Assembly (NCBI GenBank): GCA_903819895.1
Contig: CAIJFH010000003.1
Location: 1-44,539, forward strand
DNA from: Candidatus Adlerbacteria bacterium
GTDB taxonomy: Bacteria; Patescibacteriota; Minisyncoccia; Phycocordibacterales; SBAW01
Direction of reading: 5' to 3'
DNA: 44,539 nucleotides
Under the pieces are notes generated by a model. It worked only from the letters and a program-made list of their open reading frames with translations, made no database searches and was not told the DNA's origin. Shown piece by piece: positions 24,401 through 32,317 of the stretch; the stretch's first letter is position 1, and the number at the start of each line of letters is the position of its first letter. The position numbers and the translations under genes are program-made.

Positions 24401-25648
24401 ATGAACATCAATACTATCAATTGGAAACGTGTGGGGATTGTTGGGGGAGTGGTGCTCCTGTTGGTACTGCTTGTGGTGTTTTTGTTTATCAAACTCGGCG
24501 GCGGACAATCTACGAGTACAGGCGGTGGATTGTTTGGCGCGGCTGGCACACGCACCGTGAGCGGCACCGCAGCGCCAACTGATGGTGACACCAGTGGGGG
24601 AGGGAGTGCGTCGGGGAGCGCGGTGCCGATTATCTTTAAGATTGCCGATGGGCCGGTGGCGAGTGCAACCTTTTTCCAGACCGCAAACCCAACCACCACA
24701 CTCGCGCGCTATGTGATGCAGGATAACGGCCATGTGTTTGATATGCCGATGGACGTCCCCGGCGCTGCTGCGCGCGTCATATCCAATGTGACCATCCCCG
24801 GCATCGCGGGTGCTCAGTGGGAGAAGCAGGCGAGCGCTGCCGTTGGGCAATATGTCGACAGTGGTATTATGAAGACCATCTACCTTGGATTCCCCGCAGC
24901 CAGCTCGACCGCGACTACCATCCAGCCGCCAATAATTAAGTTTCTCCCCGATGGGGTGACCTCGTTTGCGCTGTCTCCCGATGGTACACAGGTGGCCTAT
25001 TTGCTTGCCAGTGGTGCCACATCGGTGGGCTACATCGCTGCGTTTGATGGATCCAAACCGGTCAAAACATTTTCGCTCCCACTCACTCAAGTGTTGCTCT
25101 CGTGGCCGAGCCCAACCATCCTGCTGGCACAATCCAAGCAAGCATCCGGCGTGCCGGGGATTGCGTTCTCGATCCAAACCAAGACGGGTGCTGTGCAGCC
25201 ACTACTCTACACGACCGGCCTCTCGGCAAATGCCAACGTTGATTTCTCTAAAGTACTCTACCAAACCATCGCTGCTGACAGTAGTTCGCGGCAAGTATAT
25301 GCACACGACGTGACGAGCGGCGGTGACACCGCACTCTCGTTCCAGCCCGCGCCAGAGCGTTGCATCTGGAGCCCCATCTCGAATGTGGTGGTGTACTGCG
25401 CCGTGCCGCTCCAGTATGTCCCACCAAACTATATGGACCTGTGGCACCAAGGCACCGCGAGCGCACCCGACAACATTGTTGGATACAACCTCAACACCCG
25501 TGTCTCGGTGGTGGTTGCAGGACCGGGCGGCACCGATGGTGGAGTGCGGTCCAATATCGCCGGTATGGCAATCTCGCCCGACATGCGCTACCTCTTGTTT
25601 ATCACCAAAAATGACCGCACCCTGTGGGGCGTGCGGCTTATGCAGTAG
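24401..25648 (+). CDS. Membrane-anchored beta-propeller (WD40/TolB-like) protein
   Basis: The 415-residue protein has one N-terminal membrane segment (RVGIVGGVVLLLVLLVVFLFI, residues about 10-30) and a Gly/Ser/Thr linker. A domain of about 330 residues built from propeller-like blades follows. Examples are VTSFALSPDGTQVAYLLASG, PAPERCIWSPISNVVVYCAVP and IAGMAISPDMRYLLFITKND. The SPDG/SPDM phrases are typical of PD40/TolB blades. No enzyme motif is seen. It is the last gene of the T4SS-like block, 16 bp after the pilin gene. It probably lies outside the membrane and could hold partners together. Its 3' end overlaps the convergent jag gene by 11 bp. Confidence 0.82.
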   Translation: MNINTINWKRVGIVGGVVLLLVLLVVFLFIKLGGGQSTSTGGGLFGAAGTRTVSGTAAPTDGDTSGGGSASGSAVPIIFKIADGPVASATFFQTANPTTTLARYVMQDNGHVFDMPMDVPGAAARVISNVTIPGIAGAQWEKQASAAVGQYVDSGIMKTIYLGFPAASSTATTIQPPIIKFLPDGVTSFALSPDGTQVAYLLASGATSVGYIAAFDGSKPVKTFSLPLTQVLLSWPSPTILLAQSKQASGVPGIAFSIQTKTGAVQPLLYTTGLSANANVDFSKVLYQTIAADSSSRQVYAHDVTSGGDTALSFQPAPERCIWSPISNVVVYCAVPLQYVPPNYMDLWHQGTASAPDNIVGYNLNTRVSVVVAGPGGTDGGVRSNIAGMAISPDMRYLLFITKNDRTLWGVRLMQ

Positions 25649-26102
25649 CAACCGGCTGTTTATAGCGCAGCACAATGTGGCGGGTCTTACCCTCGCCGTC
25701 GGAGTGCGTCTCGACTTCGGGGTCGTCGGCAAACAACTCGTGCACCACCAAGCGGTCGTACGCGGTCATCGGCTCCATGTCGACATCGTGTTTAAACAGC
25801 CGCACCCGCTGCGCGAGCATCCGCGCCTCGGCGCGCACTTTCTCTGCCTGATGTTCATGAAAATTATTGATGTCGATAAGAAAGTTTGCCGCGTCAGTGC
25901 TGTGCGCATGCTCGACCATCCGGCGGGCCAGGGTGTTGATCGCGCGCAGGGTGTCGCCGTCTTGGCCGATGAGTTGCTCACCCTCGGGGGAGGTGACCGC
26001 GACCCGCGTGCGGTGCCCCGACACCACCTCAAGCGACGTCACGTTCGCGCCTAGGGTATCAAAAAATGTTTGTGCAAAGGTCTTGAGGAGTTCGGGTGAC
26101 AT
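25638..26102 (-). CDS. jag: Jag/SpoIIIJ-associated KH-R3H RNA-binding protein
   Basis: The 154-residue protein has a KH-like domain (residues about 15-75, with the GEQLIGQDGDTLRAINTLARRMV signature in place of the GxxG loop). A C-terminal R3H domain follows (FLIDINNFHEHQAEKVRAEARMLAQRV, then MTAYDRLVVHELFADDPEVETHSDGEGKTRHIVL). The N-terminal Jag_N domain of longer Jag proteins is absent. Jag/KhpB proteins bind RNA and influence cell-wall growth. The gene stands directly after yidC, its usual neighbour, in the rpmH-rnpA-yidC-jag order. ATG 26102 fits the domain start better than the longer frame to 26138. Confidence 0.9.
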   Translation of the reverse strand: MSPELLKTFAQTFFDTLGANVTSLEVVSGHRTRVAVTSPEGEQLIGQDGDTLRAINTLARRMVEHAHSTDAANFLIDINNFHEHQAEKVRAEARMLAQRVRLFKHDVDMEPMTAYDRLVVHELFADDPEVETHSDGEGKTRHIVLRYKQPVATA

Positions 26103-26178
26103 ATCCACACAATACTCTACCCAGAGCGCTGGGCGCAACTAGACAGCACCGCAGTGGTGTTTCTTACCCGTGTGCTAT

Positions 26179-26907
26179 TTACACTTTTTGGGCTGCATTG
26201 AGTTGGCGACGGATGACCCACTCTTGCCCCAGCGACACCACGTTGCCGGCACAAAAATAGATACCCACCGCCGCGGGCAGTGAGTAAGAGATGATACCAA
26301 TGAGCGCCGGGAGAAAGTAAAGCATCATCTGCTGCTGCAGCCGTTGTGCAGCCGCCTTCTCGGGGGACAATACTTTTGAGGCGCTTCCTTTAACACGCAA
26401 TAGTGATACATAAGCGACAAAAAATTGGAGACCAAACACCACTGCCGCCAACACAATGTTGTGTTTTGCGAGCAAATCAACAAACCCAAGAAAAGAGACG
26501 CTGACCACGTGCGGCACTTGGACAAACGAATAGAGCTGCGACGCATCAATTTTGGGCAACCCTTCGCGAAAGAACGCGTAGTAGAGCGCGATAAACACCG
26601 GCACCTGGACCAAAAGTGCGAGAAAGCCGCTCAATGGTCGCACCTTATGCTCGGTAAACAGCGCCATGGTGCGGCGGGTTCGCTCCTCGGGGTTGTCTTT
26701 GTACTTCGTATTAATATCATCGAGCTCGCCCTGGATTGCCTGCATGCCCATTTGGGTACGAATCGACGAAGCAAACGCGGGGTAGAAGATGATACGGATA
26801 ATCAGCGTGAGCGCAATGATTGCAAATCCTACATCACCACCCGGCATAATGCCGATAAGGTAGATAAACGCGTTGTAGATTGGTTGGACAAGAAAAGTGT
26901 GGAACAT
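26179..26907 (-). CDS. yidC: Membrane protein insertase YidC/OxaI
   Basis: YidC inserts and folds inner-membrane proteins, alone or with SecYEG. At 242 residues this is the short OxaI/YidC2 form without the large periplasmic P1 domain, as expected for a monoderm cell. Features include YLIGIMPGGDVGFAIIALTLIIRIIFYPA (first core segment), the Arg of LIIRII in the hydrophilic groove, and the charged cytoplasmic loop ELDDINTKYKDNPEERTRR. VQVPVFIALYYAF and the C-terminal pair FLPALIGIISYSLPAAVGIYFCAGNV follow. It lies between rnpA and jag on the minus strand and is probably cotranscribed from the rpmH promoter. Confidence 0.95.
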   Translation of the reverse strand: MFHTFLVQPIYNAFIYLIGIMPGGDVGFAIIALTLIIRIIFYPAFASSIRTQMGMQAIQGELDDINTKYKDNPEERTRRTMALFTEHKVRPLSGFLALLVQVPVFIALYYAFFREGLPKIDASQLYSFVQVPHVVSVSFLGFVDLLAKHNIVLAAVVFGLQFFVAYVSLLRVKGSASKVLSPEKAAAQRLQQQMMLYFLPALIGIISYSLPAAVGIYFCAGNVVSLGQEWVIRRQLNAAQKV

Positions 26908-26916
26908 AGGTAGTAG

Positions 26917-27234
26917 TTAGTGTACCGCGCCCGCAAACAATTGGCCAAGCTCGGTGCGGAATGTTGGCGTGAGCGCACCTGGCGGCACTTTGATGACAAA
27001 TACGACAGCGCGGCCGGTGCCCGAGAGGGGGGAGAGCGCTCGGTAGCAGGCACGACGCAGGCGATTTCGATCAACGGCCTTCTTGGCGACTGCTTTAGCC
27101 ACAACAACCGAGACACGCAGTGGCTCGTTGGTTGGGATACGCTTTATCGACACATACGTCCCGCGACGCGAGCGGCCACGGGTGAGCACTTCGCGTACCT
27201 CAGCCGACACTAAGCGCTGTCGCTTGGGGAGCAT
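26917..27234 (-). CDS. rnpA: Ribonuclease P protein component RnpA
   Basis: RnpA binds RNase P RNA and helps mature the 5' ends of tRNAs. The 105-residue protein starts with the usual basic segment LPKRQRLVSAEVREVLTRG. It carries the signature AVAKKAVDRNRLRRACYRAL (residues about 48-67), which is the RNR motif that contacts the catalytic RNA, followed by VVFVIKVPPGA. It lies 6 bp after rpmH and 9 bp before yidC, the classical order. Confidence 0.95.
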   Translation of the reverse strand: MLPKRQRLVSAEVREVLTRGRSRRGTYVSIKRIPTNEPLRVSVVVAKAVAKKAVDRNRLRRACYRALSPLSGTGRAVVFVIKVPPGALTPTFRTELGQLFAGAVH

Positions 27235-27240
27235 AGCGAG

Positions 27241-27375
27241 TTACGCCGAGATTTTTGCACGGCCTTTGCGGCGGCGGCGCAGCAAGGTCTTTGCACCACC
27301 AGGAGTGCTGGCGCGTTTCAAAAAACCATGTGCTCGGGCGCGCTTGCGCTTCTTTGGTTGGTAGGTCTGCGACAT
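27241..27375 (-). CDS. rpmH: 50S ribosomal protein L34
   Basis: The 44-residue, very basic product begins [18 protein letters not shown], matching the L34 pattern TYQPxxRKRxRxHGF. It ends with [14 protein letters not shown], matching the RRRxKGRxxLSA end. The middle ([12 protein letters not shown]) departs from the common RMxTxxGRKV, as in other CPR L34 proteins I recall. The gene heads the rpmH-rnpA-yidC-jag cluster. It has a good promoter (27384-27412) whose -10 ends 8 nt before the ATG. Confidence 0.95.
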   Translation of the reverse strand: MSQTYQPKKRKRARAHGFLKRASTPGGAKTLLRRRRKGRAKISA

Positions 27376-27383
27376 ACCTCAGG

Positions 27384-27412
27384 ACTATACCGTATTTGTT
27401 GCTTCTCCACAA
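27384..27412 (-). promoter_or_regulatory. rpmH promoter
   Basis: On the minus strand: -35 TTGTGG (27412-27407), 17-bp spacer, -10 TATAGT (27389-27384), then 8 nt to the rpmH ATG. The predicted leader is about 2 nt, so a GAGGT just before the ATG would lie largely outside the transcript. Confidence 0.65.
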
Positions 27413-27415
27413 CAC

Positions 27416-27431
27416 ATCCACTACGGTGGAT
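27416..27431. promoter_or_regulatory. Inverted repeat ATCCAC-N4-GTGGAT between rpmH and dnaA promoters
   Basis: A perfect 6-bp inverted repeat sits between the two divergent promoters, 4 bp from each -35. The half-sites resemble the core of a DnaA box (TTATCCACA), so DnaA autoregulation is conceivable. Confidence 0.45.
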
Positions 27432-27434
27432 ATT

Positions 27435-27463
27435 TTGACGATATGGGTAGGGTCGCGTATCCT
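27435..27463 (+). promoter_or_regulatory. dnaA promoter
   Basis: The -35 TTGACG (27435-27440), 17-bp spacer and -10 TATCCT (27458-27463) give a +1 near 27470 and a leader of about 11 nt before ATG 27481. No Shine-Dalgarno is seen (CCTCCTCCT precedes the ATG). Confidence 0.65.
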
Positions 27464-27480
27464 TACCGATACCTCCTCCT

Positions 27481-28818
27481 ATGACAACCACAAAAGAACT
27501 TTGGGAAAATGCATTGGTTGAGTTAGCGCTCACCATTTCGAAACCAAATTTTAATACCTGGTTTAAGGAGACACATATTGTGCGCGTCGAGGATGGCACC
27601 GTCTACCTTGGTGTGCCGAGCCAATTTGCCCGCGACTGGTTGTCGACAAAATTCCATAAAGATATTCTGCGCTCGCTGCGCGGTTTGTCCGACAGTGTGC
27701 GGTCGATTGAGTACATTATCTCGCGAGGGCAAAAAAAATCGGACGAACCGCGGCATGTGCCCGCAGCACCATCGGAGCTACCACTGGAAAGTGTGCATGC
27801 GAAGACCAATCTCAACCCACGCTTCTCCTTCAACACATTTGTGGTGGGGCCGTTTAATGAGCTGGCACACGCTGCGGCACAGGCCGTTGTCCGAAAGCCG
27901 GGTATCGCCTACAACCCACTCCTCATCTATGGCCCATCGGGGCTCGGCAAGACACATTTGGCGCAGGCAATCGGCAACCACTTTCGTATCAACGCACCCG
28001 ACCGAAAGATCCAGTACGTCACCTCGGAAAAATTCTCGATGGATTATGTCTCGTCGGTGCAAAGCAACAAAGTGCAGAGTTTTAAAGAGAAGTATCGCCA
28101 ATACGAGCTCCTGATTATGGACGATGTGCAGTTTTTGGCAAAGATGGAAAAAACGAAAGAGGAGTTCTTTCACCTCTTTAACTATCTCCATGATGGCAAC
28201 AAACAGCTGGTGTTTACCTCCGACCAGCACCCCAACATGATCCAAAATATTGAGGATCGTTTACAGTCGCGCTTTAGCGCCGGGATGATTGTTTCGGTGA
28301 CACCGCCCGACCACGACTCTCGGCTCGCCATCATCCGCACCAAAGCGCTCTCGCATGGGATTATCCTCCCCGACGACGTGCTCGACTACTTGGCAGCAAC
28401 GGTCGAAGGGAACGTCCGCGAACTCGAGGGCGCACTCAACCTACTCCTCATCCAATTTGAGTTGCGTGGTGGGCCGCTCACCATTAACGATGCAAAAAAC
28501 CTCCTACGTGGCGCTAGCGGTTCGACCAAAAAGTCGGTGTCGGTGCAAGAGGTGGTCAAAACCATCGCGGGTTTTTATGGCATCGAAGAGGGGAGTATCT
28601 ACGAAAAGACACGCCGCAAAGAGGTGGTGCGTCCACGGCAAGTCATCATGTTTCTCCTGCGCGAGGATTTTAAAATCTCCTTCCCAACTATTGGCGAGAA
28701 ACTTGGTGGGCGCGACCACACCACCGTCATCCACTCGTGCGAAAAAATAAAAAACGACCTCACTACCGACAGCACTCTCTCCCAAGAACTCCACCAGATC
28801 CGCCTTATGTTGAAATAG
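27481..28818 (+). CDS. dnaA: Chromosomal replication initiator DnaA
   Basis: DnaA binds DnaA boxes at oriC and melts the origin. The 445-residue protein has the N-terminal domain I (LWENALVELALTISKPNFNTWF), a short domain II, and the AAA+ domain III with Walker A GPSGLGKTH and Walker B LLIMDDVQFL. FTSDQHPNMI and EDRLQSRFSAGMIVSV follow. The C-terminal DNA-binding domain IV carries the DnaA signature GGRDHTTVIHSCEKI near the end. Length and motifs are complete. It is divergent from rpmH and followed by the origin-like spacer and dnaN, the standard bacterial arrangement. Confidence 0.98.
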   Translation: MTTTKELWENALVELALTISKPNFNTWFKETHIVRVEDGTVYLGVPSQFARDWLSTKFHKDILRSLRGLSDSVRSIEYIISRGQKKSDEPRHVPAAPSELPLESVHAKTNLNPRFSFNTFVVGPFNELAHAAAQAVVRKPGIAYNPLLIYGPSGLGKTHLAQAIGNHFRINAPDRKIQYVTSEKFSMDYVSSVQSNKVQSFKEKYRQYELLIMDDVQFLAKMEKTKEEFFHLFNYLHDGNKQLVFTSDQHPNMIQNIEDRLQSRFSAGMIVSVTPPDHDSRLAIIRTKALSHGIILPDDVLDYLAATVEGNVRELEGALNLLLIQFELRGGPLTINDAKNLLRGASGSTKKSVSVQEVVKTIAGFYGIEEGSIYEKTRRKEVVRPRQVIMFLLREDFKISFPTIGEKLGGRDHTTVIHSCEKIKNDLTTDSTLSQELHQIRLMLK

Positions 28819-29001
28819 GGTGGATAACCCCTGGAGTAGGGTGTGGAAAAGGGTGGAAAAAAGGTGCCAGACGCGGTATAAGAAAGGGGCGGGAATGGTT
28901 ATCCCCAAAAGCAACGGCAGATTATGCACATGTTGTGCCAACGAAAAACGCTAAAATACGTGGGCGAGGCAACAATTAGGCGAGTTATACACCTATCCAC
29001 A
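28819..29001. other. Probable oriC: DnaA-box cluster between dnaA and dnaN
   Basis: Seven 9-mers match or nearly match the DnaA box TTATCCACA. On the minus strand: 28819-28827 (TTATCCACC), 28842-28850 (TTTTCCACA) and 28852-28860 (TTTTCCACC). On the plus strand: 28899-28907 (TTATCCCCA), 28922-28930 (TTATGCACA), 28985-28993 (TTATACACC) and 28993-29001 (CTATCCACA). The first three face one way and the last four the other. A short AT-rich stretch (29005-29045) next to dnaN could be the unwinding element. Confidence 0.75.
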
Positions 29002-29039
29002 CCCCTAATAAGCATAGATTGTTTTAAAAAGAAGAATAT

Positions 29040-30137
29040 ATGAAATTCGAAACCAGCACAGAGGCAATGTTAACAGCGGTGGCAACTGCTGGACGATTTA
29101 CCGAGAAGCGCGCAAACCTCCCCGTGCTCTCGAGTGTCTTTTTGAGTGCTGAGGGGAATCGGTTGCTCCTGCGTGCGACTAACCTCGAATGTGGTGTTGA
29201 GATTATGATCCCCGCAAAAGTGTCCGAGGATGGGGTGGTGGCGATTCCCTCGTCAGTGCTGCTTGGTTTTTTAACCAACGCACGTAGTAAGCAGGTGACC
29301 GGCTCTCTTTCGGGTGAGTTGCTGGTTGTCGAGACCGAGCGTGCGTCGGCATCAATTAAAACCATTCCACACGATGATTTTCCCATCCTCCCTCGTGTCT
29401 CGGCAGAGAAGTCGTTTACGGTAAAGAGTGCTGATTTGTCTCGCGCGATCCGGAGTGTGGCGTACTGCGCATCAACCTCAACTATTAAGCCAGAGTTGCA
29501 GAGTGTGTTGCTCTATAGCGAGGAGGGGAAGTTTACTGCGGTTGCGACCGACTCGTTCCGTCTTGCGGAGAAAACAGTGCCGCTGCGTGGTGGTGGGAGT
29601 GTGCCGCAGTTGTTGGTGCCGGCGCGTAATGCGGCCGAGTTGATGCGTATTGTCGACACGATAAAAAGTGAGGTGGAGATTTATTACAACGACAACCAAC
29701 TCTCAACCCAGGTAGAAAATGTGTACTTTACGAGTCGGCTCATCGACGGCTCCTTCCCTAATTATCGCCAGATTATCCCCAAAACATTCTCGACCGAGGC
29801 GGTGGTGTTGCGCGAGGATGTGAGTTCGTCGCTCAAATCACTTTCAATCTTTGCCGATAAATTCTCGCAAGTGTCCCTTACTATCGACCCGGCAAAAAAA
29901 GCAGTGTTGCTGTCGTCGCGCAACCCGGATGTGGGCGAGCAAACATCCACCATGCGTGCAACCATCTCGGGCGATGGCCTCACTGTTTCGTTTAATGGCC
30001 GTTATTTGGCCGATAGTTTGCAGGCAATCTCGGGCGAGTCCGTCCGTCTCAACAGTAACGGCGCAGGCAAGCCGATGCTCATCAAAGATGCTGCCGACGA
30101 CTCCTTCTTCTACCTTGCGATGCCGATGAACCGCTAG
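29040..30137 (+). CDS. dnaN: DNA polymerase III sliding clamp (beta subunit)
   Basis: The ring-shaped clamp tethers the replicative polymerase to DNA. The 365-residue protein shows the three-domain clamp pattern. It starts MKFETSTEAMLTAVATAGRF...LPVLSSVFL, carries the domain-2 stretch TVKSADLSRAIRSVAYCAS and the FTAVATDSFRLAEK turn, and has the protein-binding cleft residues near ...RLIDGSFPNYRQIIP. It ends with the usual AMPMNR (compare the MPMRL of other clamps). A weak GAAGAA lies shortly before the ATG. Its stop is 5 bp from the convergent PBP1A gene. Confidence 0.97.
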   Translation: MKFETSTEAMLTAVATAGRFTEKRANLPVLSSVFLSAEGNRLLLRATNLECGVEIMIPAKVSEDGVVAIPSSVLLGFLTNARSKQVTGSLSGELLVVETERASASIKTIPHDDFPILPRVSAEKSFTVKSADLSRAIRSVAYCASTSTIKPELQSVLLYSEEGKFTAVATDSFRLAEKTVPLRGGGSVPQLLVPARNAAELMRIVDTIKSEVEIYYNDNQLSTQVENVYFTSRLIDGSFPNYRQIIPKTFSTEAVVLREDVSSSLKSLSIFADKFSQVSLTIDPAKKAVLLSSRNPDVGEQTSTMRATISGDGLTVSFNGRYLADSLQAISGESVRLNSNGAGKPMLIKDAADDSFFYLAMPMNR

Positions 30138-30142
30138 CGGCT

Positions 30143-32272
30143 CTACGAGCTTGTTTTAGCCCAGGTACCGACGGGGAGGTCCCAGTAGAGGTATTGCGGG
30201 TCAGAGGCCGGGTTGGTGGGTTGTGGGCCGTTTGGATTGTTTTTATCAACCCAATAGAGGATGTCGTGGATTGCTCCATCGCTGCCGGGGGTGTCCCACA
30301 CGCCGCGCAGTACCGGTTTGAGCGCGCTTTCGTCGATGGTGCCGCGCGTAAACGATTCGTTAGGGGTTTTTGCAAGCGCATAGGCCATAAACTCGTGCCA
30401 CATGGGGCCCACGATAAAGCCCGAGACTTTTTTGACCATTGGAGTGTTGTTATTGTTGCCTGCCCAGATACCAACCACAAGGTTTGGTGTGTAGCCAATC
30501 GTCCACGCGTCTTTGTAGTTGTTGGTGGTACCGGTTTTGACTGCCACATCGCGCCCAGGGAAGGTGAGTAAATCGTTTTCACCCAGTGGCGCTTTGGCGA
30601 CGGGGTCGGAGAGAATATCGTTTATTTCTTGTGCGACTGTGGTGGGGAGCACCTGGTTGCCGATGGGTTGTGTATTGTCCTCGATCGTGTTGCCGTTCTC
30701 ATCAGTAATTTTGAGCACTGACACGGGCTGCATGTGTACGCCGTTTTGTGCAAAAGCACCATAGGCACTGGTCATGTCGAGGAGTGTGGTCTCGCCACCG
30801 CCGAGCACCAAGGTCAGCCCATACTGCGACGGGTCGCCGAGCGTCGAGATACCCATCGACTTGGCAAGCTGGAGCGTGTCGGCAATCCCCGCAAGGTAGA
30901 GCACCTTGATAGCAGGAATGTTGATAGATTGTGCGATTGCGTCGCGCAGCGTCATCGGGCCGCGGAACTTGCCGTCGTAGTTGACCGGCGCATAGCAGGG
31001 TGGAGTGTCGTTGGTGGTGTCGCTCGGGCCACACGAGGTCGAGAACTGTGTCGGCACATCAAACACCACAGTGTCGGGGGTGTAGCCCTTCTCAAACGCT
31101 TCGGCATAGGCAAAAGGTTTGAAGGTTGACCCCGGTTGTCGACCTGCGAGCGTGACATTAAAGTTGCCGTCAATGGTGGTGTCGAAGTAGTTGCGCGAGC
31201 CGACCATCACTAAAATCTGCCCGTTGGTGGGGTCGAGCGCGATCATGCCGGTGTTGGATGCGTTAAATTGCGATTGATTGCTCGCTGCGTGTGCCTGCAC
31301 CACTTGCTCGGCTTTGGTTTGGAGGTCGGCGTCGAGCGAGGTGGTGACGCTCCAGCCGCCTTGCTGGAGCACGTCGGGGCCATACTTGTTCTCGAGATAT
31401 TGCTCGACATAAAACACAAAGTGTGGAGCGGTAATCGAGTTTGATTGTGGGGTGAGAAAGGTGATTTTTGTTGCTTTCGCAGTATCACGCTCGGCCGCAG
31501 TGATGTAGCCATGCTCAACCATTTTGTCGAGCACGATATTTTTTCGTACATCCAACTGTGCACGATGGCTGCCATAGGGCGAGTAGTAGGTTGGCGCGTT
31601 GATAATCGCGGCGAGGTATGCCGCCTCGGGCACCGTGAGGTCGGCCGCATGTACGCCAAAGAATGTCTCGGATGCCTCCTCGACGCCATAGATGTTGCCG
31701 CCATAGGGCACCTGGTTGAGATACAACTCAAGAATCTGATTTTTAGTGAGTACGCGCTCGAGCTTGATGGCGAGCACCCACTCCTCGATCTTGCGGGTGA
31801 TGGTTCGGCTGCTGGTGAGCAGCACGTTTTTGACCACCTGCTGGGTGATTGTTGAGCCGCCTTGGGTCACGCCGCCGGGGGTGAGGTCGGCGATGATTGC
31901 GCGCGCGATTGCTTTAAAATCGACACCACCGTGCTGGTAGAAGTTTGGATCCTCGATCGAGATCGTCGCGTCTTGGACATTGGGGGAGATCTGCGCGAGC
32001 GGCACGACGGTGCGGCGGGTGCTGCTATTGTTGAGGTCATACAAGAGCACGGTGCCGGTGCGGTCGTAGAGTTTGAGCGATTGATCAACCTTGCGGCTCT
32101 CAATCGACGACAGGTCGGGTATGTTGAGTGTGGATGCCCAGACCGCAAGCGCGCCAGCGCCAAGGAGACCAAGCCCCACCAACCACAGGAGCAACACCCG
32201 GCTATGGCGGCCAATAAAGCGCAGGGCGCGGCCAAGCGGGCTCTGAACGCGACGCTCCGAGGAGTTTCTCAT
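30143..32272 (-). CDS. Class A penicillin-binding protein (PBP1A-like)
   Basis: A bifunctional peptidoglycan synthase of 709 residues. A membrane anchor (residues about 26-45) is followed by the GT51 glycosyltransferase domain with SIEDPNFYQHGG (catalytic Glu of the ED motif), GGSTITQQVVKN, and ELYLNQVPYGGNIYGVE. The transpeptidase domain has the serine motif STFK (around residue 382, GSTFKPFAYAEAF), SIN (in QSINIPAIK) and KTGTT (around 578). All catalytic motifs are present. The presence of PBP1A shows that the organism polymerises peptidoglycan at its surface. TAGAAT ends 6 nt before the ATG, implying a leaderless mRNA. The gene is divergent from tyrS. Confidence 0.95.
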   Translation of the reverse strand: MRNSSERRVQSPLGRALRFIGRHSRVLLLWLVGLGLLGAGALAVWASTLNIPDLSSIESRKVDQSLKLYDRTGTVLLYDLNNSSTRRTVVPLAQISPNVQDATISIEDPNFYQHGGVDFKAIARAIIADLTPGGVTQGGSTITQQVVKNVLLTSSRTITRKIEEWVLAIKLERVLTKNQILELYLNQVPYGGNIYGVEEASETFFGVHAADLTVPEAAYLAAIINAPTYYSPYGSHRAQLDVRKNIVLDKMVEHGYITAAERDTAKATKITFLTPQSNSITAPHFVFYVEQYLENKYGPDVLQQGGWSVTTSLDADLQTKAEQVVQAHAASNQSQFNASNTGMIALDPTNGQILVMVGSRNYFDTTIDGNFNVTLAGRQPGSTFKPFAYAEAFEKGYTPDTVVFDVPTQFSTSCGPSDTTNDTPPCYAPVNYDGKFRGPMTLRDAIAQSINIPAIKVLYLAGIADTLQLAKSMGISTLGDPSQYGLTLVLGGGETTLLDMTSAYGAFAQNGVHMQPVSVLKITDENGNTIEDNTQPIGNQVLPTTVAQEINDILSDPVAKAPLGENDLLTFPGRDVAVKTGTTNNYKDAWTIGYTPNLVVGIWAGNNNNTPMVKKVSGFIVGPMWHEFMAYALAKTPNESFTRGTIDESALKPVLRGVWDTPGSDGAIHDILYWVDKNNPNGPQPTNPASDPQYLYWDLPVGTWAKTSS

Positions 32273-32278
32273 ACGGCA

Positions 32279-32308
32279 ATTCTACCACAGCGCCGTTTGT
32301 GTTACAGT
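32279..32308. promoter_or_regulatory. Divergent -10 elements for PBP1A gene and tyrS
   Basis: On the minus strand TAGAAT (32284-32279) ends 6 nt before the PBP1A ATG. On the plus strand TACAGT (32303-32308) ends 9 nt before the tyrS ATG. The 45-bp gap holds both; no strong -35 is visible for either. Confidence 0.45.
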
Positions 32309-32317
32309 GGTGCGTAT

